Positions 29,434 to 40,516 are shown, counted from the stretch's first letter. The stretch: 64,000 nucleotides of DNA from Haloimpatiens sp. FM7315 (GCA_041861885.1 JBGVUE010000001.1:2716001-2780000), one strand, 5' to 3'. Notes: generated by a model not told the origin, from the letters alone. Made by a program: numbers and translations.

Positions 29434-30048
29434 TTAATACTGCCATGAATTGTATTTAAATGCTGATTCAACTGTTTTTTCAGGATCATACTTGTGTAGT
29501 ATTTCCTCGTAACGTTCTTTATAGTTGTTATCTATTTTCTTTTGAGGAGTAACAACACTTGCTTCATGTAAGAAATGTAGAGATCCACGTCCCATAGCAG
29601 CTCCTCTTACAGTATGCTTATCTAGTGCAAAATCAGGAATTTCTGGAACATATCCCATAGCAAAACTTTTTATTACAATATTTTTTAATAAATCAGAAGA
29701 ACGATCTTTTTCACAAGAGCATAAGTAGCGAATTGCATGAATAAAGTATATCGGACGATCTCCATCAGCGTAACCGTATTCTTTACGCATTTGATTTAAA
29801 CTATTTATTAAAATAGCTGCATAAGGATTTCCCATACCTATATCTTCTACAGATATTGTAACTAATCTTCTCCACATTTTTTCTTCTAGTTCTGGAGATG
29901 TTATATACATTTCATAAGCAAACTCACAAGCTTTTTCAGGTAAAGCACGTCTAATTGACTTTTGTAATCCTGAAATTACCTCATCTGCATTTAAACCGTT
30001 TCTTGTTTTAATTCTAGCCCAAGGGTCTTTAATAAATTTATCTCCCAT
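29434..30048 (-). CDS. RarA/MgsA C-terminal-domain-like protein in a PTS operon
   Basis: A 204-residue cytosolic protein without a membrane segment or P-loop. The segments LQKSIRRALPEKACEFAYEM, RRLVTISVEDIGMGNPYAA and FIHAIRYLCSCEKDR resemble the C-terminal helical domain of RarA/MgsA replication-associated ATPases (KSIRGSDPDAAL..., RRLVRIASEDIG... in that family). The N-terminal AAA+ ATPase is missing. Here it lies between PTS IIB and IIC in one transcription unit, with ATG 30048 after AAAAGGAGAG. The family match is from memory of conserved patterns. Its role in sugar uptake is unknown; a regulatory or scaffolding job is speculative. Confidence 0.6.
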   Translation of the reverse strand: MGDKFIKDPWARIKTRNGLNADEVISGLQKSIRRALPEKACEFAYEMYITSPELEEKMWRRLVTISVEDIGMGNPYAAILINSLNQMRKEYGYADGDRPIYFIHAIRYLCSCEKDRSSDLLKNIVIKSFAMGYVPEIPDFALDKHTVRGAAMGRGSLHFLHEASVVTPQKKIDNNYKERYEEILHKYDPEKTVESAFKYNSWQY

Positions 30049-30102
30049 TATGTAATCTCTCCTTTTGTATATTATTTTTGTATTTTTAAAACAGGTATTT
30101 AT

Positions 30103-30432
30103 TTATCTGTTATTTTTATATAATTCAATTGCAGCTTTTAATACAGCTGGTGCATCCATTCTGCCATAATCTTGGGTATTTATAACTTGTACCCCTATAG
30201 AATAAGGTGAACATATCTCTTTTACTTCCTCTTCCTTAAACCTTATTTGTGGTCCTATAAGAACTACATCCATTTTATTTGACTGAAGATAATTTTGTAA
30301 ATTTTCAAAAGATGTTGCATCTATATTAATTTCCTTTGTTTTTAATTTCTCATGTTCTTTAGTAAAAGTTTTCATCTTTTCTACTAAAACTCCTGTAGAA
30401 GCTCCATTAGCACAAACCAAAAGTATATTCAT
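30103..30432 (-). CDS. PTS lactose/cellobiose-family IIB component
   Basis: Cytosolic phosphocarrier of about 109 residues that transfers phosphate from IIA to the incoming sugar. The phosphocysteine loop MNILLVCANGASTG is at the N-terminus, followed by the alternating alpha/beta fold (MDVVLIGPQIRF). It is the first gene after the sigma-54-type promoter. ATG 30432 has a GGAGG site (AAAGGAGGAG). Confidence 0.94.
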   Translation of the reverse strand: MNILLVCANGASTGVLVEKMKTFTKEHEKLKTKEINIDATSFENLQNYLQSNKMDVVLIGPQIRFKEEEVKEICSPYSIGVQVINTQDYGRMDAPAVLKAAIELYKNNR

Positions 30433-30482
30433 TTAAACTCCTCCTTTTTCTACTGTAATTATCTTTTACAGTAAATATATAA

Positions 30483-30498
30483 AGCAATTGCCATGCCA
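30483..30498 (-). promoter_or_regulatory. Sigma-54 (-24/-12) promoter of the PTS operon
   Basis: On the minus strand the sequence is TGGCATGGCAATTGCT. It matches the RpoN consensus TGGCAC-N5-TTGCW with correct spacing, about 50 bases before the IIB start codon. The adjacent gene encodes a regulator with the sigma-54 contact motif GAYTGA, so the pairing is coherent. Confidence 0.85.
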
Positions 30499-30704
30499 TA
30501 ATTTAATTTTGCTATAAACCTCTATATTATAAGCCTTATATTTTAAAATTCATTATCTGTTTAATATTTTTTCTATGTGTTTATATTTTTCTTATCAATT
30601 TAAACAGATTTTGAAAAGTGTTTGAATTTATTTATTAAATATTTTGAATTTTAAACAAATATTTTATAAAAGCTATTTTATATAGAAAAAGTTGCACAAT
30701 TAAT

Positions 30705-30738
30705 AAGGCATGAAGCCCTTTCATGGTCTCCATGCCTT
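30705..30738 (-). terminator. Terminator after the PRD regulator gene
   Basis: AAGGCATG pairs with CATGCCTT with inner pairing, 54 bases past the regulator stop. It separates that gene from the PTS promoter. Confidence 0.55.
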
Positions 30739-30791
30739 TAAACTAATTATCATAGAAAGCTCTTTACAGAAAAACTTTCACATTCTCTAAT

Positions 30792-33412
30792 TTAACATTT
30801 CCTTTTATAATCTTTTTCTGATTCAATAGACACTATACTTAAAATTCCATAACACTCATTGTCATTGATTTTAATATTATATTTCTTCTCTAACTTATTT
30901 ACTATTCTCTTTATTATACTTATTTTACCTTTATTTTTATTCAATTTATCACAAGGAAAATTTTGACTTACCCTCGTGTTCCCAACAAGACCATCTATCA
31001 TAAAAGAAATATGCAAAGAAAGTCCCACTACCATATCATACTGCTTTTTTATGTTTAATGTCTCTAAAAGGTCATCAATAGTATCTTTTACATCTTCTAA
31101 AACTTTAGCATAATTGGTATAATTTAAAGAACTTTTTAAACCTTCTTTTATATCATAATACCCTTCACTTAGCTTAATTACATTTTTAAGCCTATCAATA
31201 CCTTCAAGGCTCTTTATTTCCTCTTTAGTAAAATATTCTGTTCCCTTTATATTGAGGCAATCTTTATTTATTATTGCAACTACATTTTTTTCTTCCATAA
31301 TATTTTTAATAGTTATTAAAAAACTCTTTTGATTTTCTCTTGGAATAAATACAATATCTATATTATCAACAAAAGGTGCCAACTTATCTTTTATAATTTT
31401 TTTACTATCCTTATAACTTTCATCATATAAATCATATCCTATAATGATTAAGTTTTCTTTTTCCTGACTTCATTGGTTTTTTCAAAACTATTTACTATTA
31501 TTTCTTTTATAGAGTTATACACCTCCACAAGAGAAAAGCCTATACTTAATTTTTGCATAGCCTCTAAAGCCACTAAAGTAGTTACCATAGGCACAGTTTT
31601 TACATCTACTTTGATTTCTTCTTTAATTACATTATCAAAAGAGTTTAAAGACCCCATATCTGTTAATAATAAAATACCTTCTTTTCCTTGTATGTTTTCT
31701 AATAATTCCTTAAATTCAAAAACTATTTTTTTATAGCTTTTATTTAAATTCATATCAAAAGAATAAATATTTCCACAACCAAGTATGTCCTTTACCACTT
31801 TCACCATACTACTTGCAGTGCTATCTCCATGCATAGCTACAATAACATCTACATCACTTTTTTCTAAAACATTTTCGTTTTCCACATCTTTAGATAAAAA
31901 CAAAGCAACATACGCAACCTTTTCTATAGATAAAAAAATATTAAACTGACTTTCAATAACACTTACTATTTTTAATGCTACTTTAAATTCCTCCTTATTA
32001 CTTTGCCTTACCTCGTTTATATCAAGCTTACTAAAATTATTGTTAAAGGAGTTGCTTTCAATAATAGAATTAATGTAGATTGCCATGTTGTAAAATTTTC
32101 TTTCACTTAAAACCAAAGACAACTCATTTTGTATTATATCCTTTATGTTCTGACAAAGTTTAAAAAATTCTGTGTTCATAAAAAGTTTTTCTATAAGAGA
32201 ATTTTCTATTATCCCTTCTCTAAAAAGTGATAACTGAGCCTTGCCCTTGCTGTGATTTTCTTCATCAGACTCTTTAAATCCAAAATTTTCTTCTTTTCCT
32301 GATGGATAAAACACATAATAATCTATGTCTTTTGGAACTAAAATTTCAACTTCATAAGCTCTCCCTCTATAATTACTTTTTATGTTTTTTAGTGAACTAT
32401 TAAAATATTCAAAATCTAATTCCAAAAATTCACTTGAATCGCTTATATAATTTAAATACGCATTAGCAACTGCTAATCTAACATCACTTTGCAATTGTCC
32501 AATATTGTTTTTACATTTGTAGAGCATTAAAGATTTCATTACCTGTCTGTGAAGCTTAATTGGTATTTTTACTCTTAGAGCTTCTTTTTTAAAAAAACTT
32601 TATAAGTTCAATTCGCTCAACTAAACTTCTTTCCCTAAGAGGTGGCATTTCAATAACCATAGGTATTCTTCTATTAAAGGTATCCAAAAGAGTAGATTCT
32701 GGATTTTCTGTAGTTGCAGCAATTATTAAAACTTCAGAGGTTATATCTTTAGAGGATTCTCCCATTCTTTTAAATACACCCTTATCTATAAAGGTAAATA
32801 ACATTTCCTGTCCCTCTGGAGGTAATCTATGCACCTCATCTAAAAATAGAATTCCACCATTTGCCACTTCTAAAAGCCCTTTTTGGAATTTTGAGCTCCT
32901 GTATAAGCCCCCTTTTCAACTCCAAATATATGACCCATTAAAAGTTGTGGGTTATTTGCATAATCAGCACAATTAAAGGTGACAAAAGGACAACCTTTGC
33001 TTCGAACTTCCGCTTCTACAGAAAATTCATACATATATTTTGCAAGCATACTTTTTCCAACACCAGTTTCACCATAAATAATAGAATGTAGTCCATAGGG
33101 TGGATATAATATAGCTGCTTTAGCCTTTTTAACTACCTTTTTTAAACTGTGAGTTTTTCCAATAAGAGTTGAAAAACAACTTTGATTTATATCCTTTTGT
33201 CCTTTGTCAATTTTACCTAAAGGTATAAAATACACCGGTCTTGATTTTACTTTCTTAACTAGAGAATCTCTACTTAACTGATTTAAATAATTACTTACAT
33301 TTGCTCTCCCAATTTTAAGCACATCTTCAATATCCTTAGAGGTTACACCTTTATTAGTATCTTTATATATTTTCTTTAAAATCTTATGTACTTTCTCCTT
33401 ATTGCTCATCAC
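30792..33412 (-). pseudogene. LevR/ManR-type sigma-54 activator with PRD and PTS domains, frameshifted
   Basis: Activator of sigma-54-dependent sugar operons. Order: N-terminal winged HTH (VTSKDIEDVLKIGRANVSNYL); AAA+ domain with Walker A GETGVGKS, sigma-54 motif GAYTGA and Walker B GGILFLDEV; a PRD; a mannose-type EIIA domain with phospho-His in VAMHGDSTASSM; a second PRD at the C-terminus. Breaks lie near 32880 (A-run), 32585-32593 (adjacent T- and A-runs, one base each) and 31455 (A-run). Restoring them joins the frames 32870-33412, 32589-32867, 31448-32539 and 30792-31382 to about 870 residues. It lies upstream of the PTS operon on the same strand and very likely activates its -24/-12 promoter. 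PTS phosphorylation of PRDs would signal sugar supply. Confidence 0.88.
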
Positions 33413-33513
33413 TACTACACACCTTTTAATAAAATATTTAACTTTTTGTATATTATTATAACTCTTTTGTTTAAATCCATCTATTAATCTTCATCATATT
33501 TAAGTTATAGCCA

Positions 33514-33549
33514 AAAGGCTTTTGACAATAACTTTCGTCAAAAGCCTTT
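33514..33549 (-). terminator. Terminator after pepF
   Basis: AAAGGCTTTTGAC pairs perfectly with GTCAAAAGCCTTT (33537-33549), loop 10, immediately downstream of the pepF stop. Confidence 0.75.
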
Positions 33550-33561
33550 CTAGTTCATAAA

Positions 33562-35259
33562 TTATAATTTACTGTCATCTACCTCATCTAACCACTTTTT
33601 AACTGGTCCTATACAGCTTTCTATGCAGCCATCTTTAAAAGGATTTTGTAAACCAGCAAGTTCTACAAGTTCTAAGAAAGACCTGCTTCCTCCTTCACTG
33701 CACAATCCTATATAGTCCTTCCAAGCTTTTTCTCTATTTTCATTTGCTTTAATCCAAAATTGTAAAGCGCATACCTGAGCTAGAGTATAGTCTATATAAT
33801 AGAATGGTGTTTGGAATATATGAGCCTGTGCAAACCACAAACCACCTCTATTATAAAAATCATTATCTTCATAATCTTTACTTGGAAGGTATTTACTTTC
33901 AATTTCTCTCCAAGCATTCTTTCTCTCTTTTGGAGTTGCTTCTGGATTTTCATAAACAAAATGCTGGAATTCATCTACAGTAACTCCATAAGGTATAAAA
34001 GTCAAAGCACTGCCTAAATGAGTAAATTTATATTTTAATTCATCTTCTTTAAAGAATAATTTCATCCAAGGCCATGTAAAGAATTCCATACTCATAGAAT
34101 GGATTTCAGAAGCTTCATAAGTTGGGAAACCATACTCAGGAACTTCATATCTTCTACTTGAATACGCTTGGAATGCGTGTCCCGCTTCATGAGTAAGTAC
34201 ATCTACATCTCCAGAAGTTCCATTAAAATTTGAGAATATAAATGGAGATTTATATTTACCTATATAAGTACAATATCCACCACCGGCTTTTCCCTTTTTG
34301 CTAACTAAATCCATAAGTTCATGATCTACCATATAAGTAAAGAATTCATGGGTTTCTTTAGATAATTCTTTGTACATTTCTTTTCCATTATTTAATATCC
34401 AGTTAGAATCCCCTTTAGGCATAGCATTACCAGTTAAAAATTTTAATGGTTCATCGTAATACTTAAGACTTTCAAGTCCAAGTCTTTTAGCTTGTCTTTT
34501 CTTAAGCTCTTCAGCTACAGGTACCATGTATTCTAGTACTTGCTTTCTGTAATTTTGTACCATCTCAGCGTTATAATCAGATCTACTCATTCTTATGTAT
34601 CCAAGCTCAACAAAATTTTTATATCCCAATTTTTTAGACATTTTATCTCTTAGTTTAACTAATTTATCATATATATCATCAAATTTTTCTTCATTTTCTA
34701 AAAAGAAATTAGAATTCGCCTCATAGGCTTTCTTTCTCATAGCTCTATCTTTTGATTGAATAAAAGGTTGAAGCTGAGATAAATTTCTCTCCTCTCCTTC
34801 AAACATAATCTTAGCCGAAGCTTTGAGTTTATTGTACTCCGTAACTAATTTATTTTCTTCCTTTAAATCCTCTATTATTTCTGGTTTAAAAGCTTTAAGC
34901 TGCATATTAGCTAATCTAAAAAGTTGTTTTCCCCATGTTTTTTCAAGACCTTCTCTAAATTTAGAATTTATTAAAGCCTTATAGTATTCTGATATAATAC
35001 CCTCATATATTGGCATATTTTCATCCATAAATTCTTGTTCTTTTTCATAAAATTCATCTAAAGTATTTACTGAATGTCTAACATATATTATTTGAGATGC
35101 TGAGTCCACTTCATTTCTTAAGGCAGTTATTTCTTTCATTAATTTGTCCTGCTCTTCTAGGCTTTCAGCTTTTTTAAATTTTTCAATTAATGCTTTAAAC
35201 TCTTTTCCAACCTTGTCCATGTTCGGTCTTTCATAAGTATAATCTTTAAACTTTAACAT
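33562..35259 (-). CDS. pepF: M3 family oligoendopeptidase
   Basis: Cytosolic zinc peptidase that degrades oligopeptides. The zinc site LTHEAGHAFQAY (HExxH) is near residue 360, with the third ligand Glu about 25 residues on in TYEASEIHSMSMEF. Length 565 matches the shorter PepF/YjbG-type M3 enzymes. The gene is intact, with ATG 35259 after GGGGGAAGAGGA. It is monocistronic. With the prolyl peptidase and AGCS symporter it supports peptide catabolism. Confidence 0.95.
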   Translation of the reverse strand: MLKFKDYTYERPNMDKVGKEFKALIEKFKKAESLEEQDKLMKEITALRNEVDSASQIIYVRHSVNTLDEFYEKEQEFMDENMPIYEGIISEYYKALINSKFREGLEKTWGKQLFRLANMQLKAFKPEIIEDLKEENKLVTEYNKLKASAKIMFEGEERNLSQLQPFIQSKDRAMRKKAYEANSNFFLENEEKFDDIYDKLVKLRDKMSKKLGYKNFVELGYIRMSRSDYNAEMVQNYRKQVLEYMVPVAEELKKRQAKRLGLESLKYYDEPLKFLTGNAMPKGDSNWILNNGKEMYKELSKETHEFFTYMVDHELMDLVSKKGKAGGGYCTYIGKYKSPFIFSNFNGTSGDVDVLTHEAGHAFQAYSSRRYEVPEYGFPTYEASEIHSMSMEFFTWPWMKLFFKEDELKYKFTHLGSALTFIPYGVTVDEFQHFVYENPEATPKERKNAWREIESKYLPSKDYEDNDFYNRGGLWFAQAHIFQTPFYYIDYTLAQVCALQFWIKANENREKAWKDYIGLCSEGGSRSFLELVELAGLQNPFKDGCIESCIGPVKKWLDEVDDSKL

Positions 35260-35412
35260 TCCTCTTCCCCCTCATTTTTATAACATAACCCTATTTTATT
35301 AAATATGTAAATATTATCTTTTGTTTATACTATGATACCACAATTTATATTTTTTTAAAATTTAAAAAACACTTTTTAATCATAATTTATATTAAATCTA
35401 TAAAAATAAAAT

Positions 35413-35437
35413 AAGGACTTTGCTTTGCAAAATCCTT
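35413..35437 (-). terminator. Terminator at the end of rbsR
   Basis: AAGGACTTTGC/GCAAAATCCTT-type hairpin overlaps the rbsR stop codon and marks the end of the ribose operon. Confidence 0.5.
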
Positions 35438-36430
35438 ATACTGTATCTCTTATTACAAGTTCAGGCTGAAAATAAATCTGCTTATTTATTGTTTTATCAT
35501 CTATTGAATCTATAAGTAAAGTACAGGCAGCTCTTCCCATATCATATATGGGTTGACTTACAGTTGTAAGTTCTGGCTGAATAAAGCTAGATATTTTCAC
35601 ATTATCAAATCCCATTACAGAAATATCTTCTGGAATTTTATACCCTTCTCTTATAAGTACCTTTATTCCACCCAATGCCATTGCATCATTTCCATAAAAT
35701 ATTGCATCTAATTTTATATTAGATTTTAATATTTCTTTAGTTAAATCTATGCCTCCATCTGTAGTAAAATCCCCTTCAAATACAAAATCTTCATTGTATA
35801 AATTAGCTTTAGTCATAGCATTTATGTAACCTTGAAGTCTTTGCTTTGATATATTTAAATTCATAGGTCCCGTTACAAAAGCTATTCTCTTTTTACCTTT
35901 GTTTAATAAATAATCCATGCCAAGCTCTACGCCTTTTTCATTTAAACAATAAACTCCATTAACTTCTTTTGGATTTTCTACATATCTGTCTACTAGAACA
36001 AAAGGTATGTTATTGCTTTTCAATATTTTTATATTGTCACTACTGTAAGCTCCAGTTAAAAATATAATTCCATCTACTAATTTGCTTATAAGAAGCTTTA
36101 TATATTGTTCTTCCTTTTCTTTTTTATTATCTGTATTGCAAAATATAACATTATAATTGCTGCTACTTGCAACATCTTCTATAGCCCTTGCAACTTCAGA
36201 AAAAAAGAGTTCTCTATATCAGGAAGAATAATGCCTATAGTATTAGATTTATTTGTACTTAAGCTTCTAGCTACAGAATTAGGTATGTAATTTAGTTCCT
36301 TTACTGTTTTTAATATTTTATCTCTTGTAGACTCTGAGACATTAATATCTTTATTGTTTAAAACCATAGAAACTGTGGCTTTCGATACACCTACTTTTTC
36401 TGCTATATCCTTTAAAGTTACTTTTTTCAT
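35436..36430 (-). pseudogene. rbsR: LacI-family repressor, ribose operon (RbsR), one frameshift
   Basis: DNA-binding repressor with the LacI HTH (VTLKDIAEKVGVSKATVSMVLN) and hinge NSVARSLSTNKSNTIGIILPDI, followed by a periplasmic-binding-protein-like effector domain. The frame breaks at ENSFF near 36203 in a T-run. One T joins 36179-36430 to the downstream frame ending at 35436, about 331 residues. It is the last gene of rbsKDACB-R, after a hairpin. The palindrome at the operon promoter is its likely site, so it would autoregulate. Ribose as effector is inferred from the operon. Confidence 0.9.
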
Positions 36431-36457
36431 AGTACCCCCTAAGATTCATGTTATAAA

Positions 36458-36492
36458 TATATCCAGGATTTATAAAACAAATCCTGGATATA
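36458..36492 (-). terminator. Hairpin between rbsB and rbsR
   Basis: A perfect 14-bp repeat (36458-36471 with 36479-36492, loop 7) without a long T-tract. It probably limits or processes the transcript so that rbsR is made at a lower level than rbsB. Confidence 0.55.
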
Positions 36493-36565
36493 TAATAGCC
36501 TATATTCTTTGTAAAATAAATACTTTTTTAAGATTACTTTTTAATATAAAAGCAGTAATCCTTAA

Positions 36566-37504
36566 TTACTTTGCATTTTCCTTTGTTACTAACTTAAGTT
36601 CAACAGCTTTTAATTTATCAACTTTTTCACCTTTTGATGCTTTAACTGCATTTTCTACTGATATTTCACCCATTAATTTAGGCTGCTGAGCTACTGTAGC
36701 TGTCATATCTCCTGATTTTACTGCATTTATAGCATCTTCATTTCCATCAAATCCTATAATTATAGATTTCTTTTTAGCTGCTTTTAATGCCTTTACTGCA
36801 CCTAAAGCCATTTCATCATTATGAGCAAAAATAGCATCTATTTGTGGTTTTGCTTGGATTATGTTTTCCATTACTGTTAAACCCTTTTGTCTGTCAAAAT
36901 CCGCTGATTGTTTAGCGATTAAATTAACTTTTTTGTCTTTATCAACTATATTGTGAAAACCTTGTCCTCTATCTCTAGTAGCTGAAGCTCCTGGAACACC
37001 TTGAAGTTCTACTGTTTTTATCTCTGCACTGTCTTTTAAGTTATCAAGTATGAACTTCGCTGCCATTTCTCCGCCTTTAACATTGTCAGATTCTATATGT
37101 GAAGCTACTTCTCCTCCATTAGATTTTCTATCCACTGTTATTACAGGGATTTCATTGTCATTTGCAACTTGAACGGCATTAGCTACTGCATCGCTATCAG
37201 TTGGATTAATTATTATAGCTCCTACCCCTTGCTGAACTAAATCTTCAACATTTGATCTTTCAGTATCTGCTGAATCCTGTGAATTTAAAACTACAAGCTC
37301 ATAACCCATAGCTTTGGCTTTAGCTTCTGCTCCTTCTTTCATGCTAACGAAAAATGGATTGTTTAAAGTAGACACAACCATACCTATTTTTTTGTTATCA
37401 CTTTTAGCTCCATCTTTTTTATCTTTTGTTCCACAACCTGCAAGTAAACTAGTAGCAAGTACTGCTGATGCAAATATTGATAAAACCTTTATCTTTTTCT
37501 TCAT
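36566..37504 (-). CDS. rbsB: Ribose ABC transporter, substrate-binding lipoprotein
   Basis: Extracellular ribose-binding protein. Signal peptide and lipobox LLAGC (Cys near residue 24) are followed by a Lys/Asp linker and the type-I binding fold. It has GMVVSTLNNPFFVSM at the start of the first lobe, INPTDSDAV and VELQGVPGASATRDRGQGF. ATG 37504 is chosen for GGAGGGAAAATA directly upstream; an in-frame TTG at 37519 adds five residues. Length 312 is normal. Feeds RbsC/RbsA encoded just upstream in the operon. Confidence 0.96.
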   Translation of the reverse strand: MKKKIKVLSIFASAVLATSLLAGCGTKDKKDGAKSDNKKIGMVVSTLNNPFFVSMKEGAEAKAKAMGYELVVLNSQDSADTERSNVEDLVQQGVGAIIINPTDSDAVANAVQVANDNEIPVITVDRKSNGGEVASHIESDNVKGGEMAAKFILDNLKDSAEIKTVELQGVPGASATRDRGQGFHNIVDKDKKVNLIAKQSADFDRQKGLTVMENIIQAKPQIDAIFAHNDEMALGAVKALKAAKKKSIIIGFDGNEDAINAVKSGDMTATVAQQPKLMGEISVENAVKASKGEKVDKLKAVELKLVTKENAK

Positions 37505-37590
37505 TATTTTTCCCTCCAAAAATTATTTATTTTTTATATTTTAATTTATACATTTAAACTTCAATTTCACAGTTGTAAATCTTATGTCCC

Positions 37591-38535
37591 CTATCTCTTA
37601 GCACTATTAACTTTTCTGTCCATTAAAACTGCTAGTAGTATTACTGCACCTTTAACTATTAATTGATAAAAAGGAGATACATTCATAAGATTTAATCCAT
37701 TGTTTAAAACACCTATGATTAAAGCACCTATAATTGTTCCTGCAACAGATCCTTCTCCACCTGCAAGACTAGTTCCTCCAAGAACTACTGCAGCTATTGC
37801 ATCAAGTTCAAAACCGTTACCTGCATTAGGTGATGCAGAACCTATTCTGCTTGTTACAATAATTCCACTTATTGCAGCTGCTATTCCTGATATTACATAT
37901 ACTATAGCTTTAACTTTATCAGTATTTATTCCTGATAATCTTGCTGAATCTTCATTACCACCTAAAGCGTATAAATATCTTCCATATCTTGTTTGACTTA
38001 AAATATAAAAGGCTATACCAAATACTACAAGCATAAATAATACGGGCAAAGGAATCTGATCTAGTATTCTAGCATTTCCTAGTTTGCTAAATTTTAATCC
38101 AAGGCCTGATACTGGAGTTCCATTAGTAAATACATAAGTTACTCCTCTAAATATAGTCATAGTTGCCAAAGTTGCTATAAAGGCTTGAATTTTACCCTTT
38201 GAAATAACCAAACCATTTACAAGTCCAACTGCTGCACCTATCAAAATTGCTACAACTACTGCTAAAAATACATTTCCATTAGTTTTTACAATTACTCCAG
38301 CCACAGCTCCACTAATAGCAAGAATTGACCCTACAGACAAATCAATTCCCCCTGTTAATATTACAAATGTCATTCCTATAGCAAGAATTGCGTTAACTGA
38401 AACCTGTGTAAATACATTTCTTATATTATTTAATGATAAAAATCTTGGTTCTATTATTGCTATTCCAATACATAAAACTAGAAAAACAATAAGCGATTTA
38501 TATTTAATCAGTTTACTTTTCACACTACTTTTCAT
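37591..38535 (-). CDS. rbsC: Ribose ABC transporter permease
   Basis: Membrane subunit of the CUT2-type ribose importer with about 10 helices. Family motifs are TFVILTGGIDLSVGSI and AAVVLGGTSLAGGEGSVAGT (the EAA-like coupling loop). ATG 38535 follows AAGAGGG; the frame is open from ATG 38553, which lacks a site. Intact; 314 residues. Confidence 0.96.
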   Translation of the reverse strand: MKSSVKSKLIKYKSLIVFLVLCIGIAIIEPRFLSLNNIRNVFTQVSVNAILAIGMTFVILTGGIDLSVGSILAISGAVAGVIVKTNGNVFLAVVVAILIGAAVGLVNGLVISKGKIQAFIATLATMTIFRGVTYVFTNGTPVSGLGLKFSKLGNARILDQIPLPVLFMLVVFGIAFYILSQTRYGRYLYALGGNEDSARLSGINTDKVKAIVYVISGIAAAISGIIVTSRIGSASPNAGNGFELDAIAAVVLGGTSLAGGEGSVAGTIIGALIIGVLNNGLNLMNVSPFYQLIVKGAVILLAVLMDRKVNSAKR

Positions 38536-38582
38536 AGTATTCCCTCTTTTCATTCAGTATATAATTATCTAATTATCCATTA

Positions 38583-40091
38583 CTAATCTTCAGTAATTCC
38601 AACTGCATACTTCATAATGATCTCTTGATTTGCCTTTTCTCTATTTAATTCTCCTGTAATTTTTCCTTCGTGCATTACAGCTATCCTGTCACTTATTCCA
38701 AGAACTTCTGGCATATCTGAAGATATCATAATTATGGCTTTACCGCTTTTTTTAAGTTCATTTAAAACATCATATATCTCTTTTTTAGCACCTACATCTA
38801 TACCCCTAGTAGGCTCATCTATAATAAGTACTTTTGGAGATAACATTATCCACTTTGCAAGTATTGCCTTTTGCTGATTACCGCCACTTAAATTCTTAAT
38901 AAGTTGCTCTTTGCTTGGAGTCTTTACAGAAAGCTTTTCAATATATTTATCTATATCTTCTCTTTCCTTTTTCTTATCTATAACCTTTAATGAATTTTCA
39001 TAATTTTTAAGATTAGCAAGGGTCATATTTCCCCCTACACTCATTCCTAAAATCAATCCTTCTTTTTTTCTATCTTCAGATAAATAGCATATTCCATTTT
39101 TTATGGCATCTTTTGGTGTTTTTATATGGACTTTCTTTCCTTCAACAAAAACTTCTCCGCTGTCTTTTTTATAAGCCCCAAATATAGCTTTAAAAAGTTC
39201 TGTTCTTCCTGATCCCATAAGACCTGCTATTCCTAGTATTTCACCTTCTTTAACTTCTAGGGAAACGTTTTTTACTCTTTCTAAATAGTTTATATTTTTA
39301 ACTTCTAAAAGTGTTTTACCCGTATCCACTTTCTTATATGGGAATTGTTCCTCTAATTTTCTTCCAACAAGCATAGATATTATATCATCATTGGAAACAT
39401 CTTTTACCATAGCATCTCCAACATATTTTCCATCCCTTAAAATAGTAATTCTATCACAAAGGTCAAATATTTCTTCCATCCTATGAGATATATAAATTAT
39501 AGCTATTCCCTTATCTCTTAACTTTCTTATGACTTTAAATAAATTTTTAGTTTCTACATCTGTAAGTGCTGTAGTTGGTTCATCCATTATTATTATTGTT
39601 GCATTTTTTGTAAGTGCCTTTGCGATTTCTATCATCTGCATTTCACCTACACTAATATCTCTTACTAAGGTATCCGGAGATATTTTACAGCCTATTTGTT
39701 CTAAAAAATATCTGCTTCTTTCTTTTAATAATTTCTTGTCTATTCTTCTTGAAAACTTATTAAACTTTTCATTTCCCAAAAATATATTTTCCCATACAGG
39801 CAAATTTGGAAGTACGCTTAACTCTTGATGTATTATAGTTATTCCTTTACTTTCTGCATCTTTTATTCCGCTTATTTCCGTTTCTTTACCTTCTACAAAT
39901 ATATTTCCATCATCTTTTTTATAAACTCCACTTAGTATTTTCATAAGTGTTGATTTTCCCGCTCCATTTTCACCTAAAAGCCCTAAAACTTCTCCACCGT
40001 AGGCTGAAAGTTGTACATTATCTAAAGCTTTTACTCCCGGGAAGGATTTAGATATATTTTGCATTTTTAGCATAAGTGGTTTGTTATCCAT
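38583..40091 (-). CDS. rbsA: Ribose ABC transporter, double ATP-binding protein
   Basis: CUT2-type ATPase with two nucleotide-binding domains in 502 residues. The first has Walker [10 protein letters not shown], signature-region [15 protein letters not shown] and Walker [12 protein letters not shown]. The second has the degenerate P-loop GLMGSGRTE, signature LSGGNQQKA and [18 protein letters not shown] 40091 follows AAGGAGAGG. It energises RbsC and is intact. Confidence 0.97.
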   Translation of the reverse strand: MDNKPLMLKMQNISKSFPGVKALDNVQLSAYGGEVLGLLGENGAGKSTLMKILSGVYKKDDGNIFVEGKETEISGIKDAESKGITIIHQELSVLPNLPVWENIFLGNEKFNKFSRRIDKKLLKERSRYFLEQIGCKISPDTLVRDISVGEMQMIEIAKALTKNATIIIMDEPTTALTDVETKNLFKVIRKLRDKGIAIIYISHRMEEIFDLCDRITILRDGKYVGDAMVKDVSNDDIISMLVGRKLEEQFPYKKVDTGKTLLEVKNINYLERVKNVSLEVKEGEILGIAGLMGSGRTELFKAIFGAYKKDSGEVFVEGKKVHIKTPKDAIKNGICYLSEDRKKEGLILGMSVGGNMTLANLKNYENSLKVIDKKKEREDIDKYIEKLSVKTPSKEQLIKNLSGGNQQKAILAKWIMLSPKVLIIDEPTRGIDVGAKKEIYDVLNELKKSGKAIIMISSDMPEVLGISDRIAVMHEGKITGELNREKANQEIIMKYAVGITED

Positions 40092-40120
40092 AATGATCCT
40101 CTCCTTAAATAGGAAACTGT

Positions 40121-40516
40121 TTAAAATACAACTCCTGATTTTAATATTACATTTGCATAAGGTGTCTGTTCACCAGTTCTTATAACTGCTTTACAATTTT
40201 TAAGTTCTTTTTTTAGATCCTCATGCGTAACAAAAGTTATTAGTACATCTCCTATTTCTTTTTTTATTTCTTCAAAGATTTTTGGACTTACTTCTTTAGT
40301 TTCACTGGCAATTACTACTTCCTCAATCTTTAACTCTGATAATACTACCTTAAGTGTATCTATAAAGCTTGGAATTCCTTTACACAAAGCCAAGTCAATT
40401 CTTCTTGCTTCTTTTGGAATAGGAAGTCCGCAATCTCCTATACCAATAGCATCTGTATGTCCCATTTTAGATATTTCTTCGCTAATACAACTATTTAATA
40501 ATGTAGCTTTTTTCAT
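40121..40516 (-). CDS. rbsD: D-ribose pyranase
   Basis: Converts beta-pyranose to beta-furanose ribose so that RbsK can phosphorylate it. Family motifs [17 protein letters not shown] (catalytic His20 region) and the C-terminal [13 protein letters not shown] are intact; 131 residues. The start overlaps the rbsK stop by 4 bases (ATGA), indicating translational coupling. Confidence 0.97.
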   Translation of the reverse strand: MKKATLLNSCISEEISKMGHTDAIGIGDCGLPIPKEARRIDLALCKGIPSFIDTLKVVLSELKIEEVVIASETKEVSPKIFEEIKKEIGDVLITFVTHEDLKKELKNCKAVIRTGEQTPYANVILKSGVVF

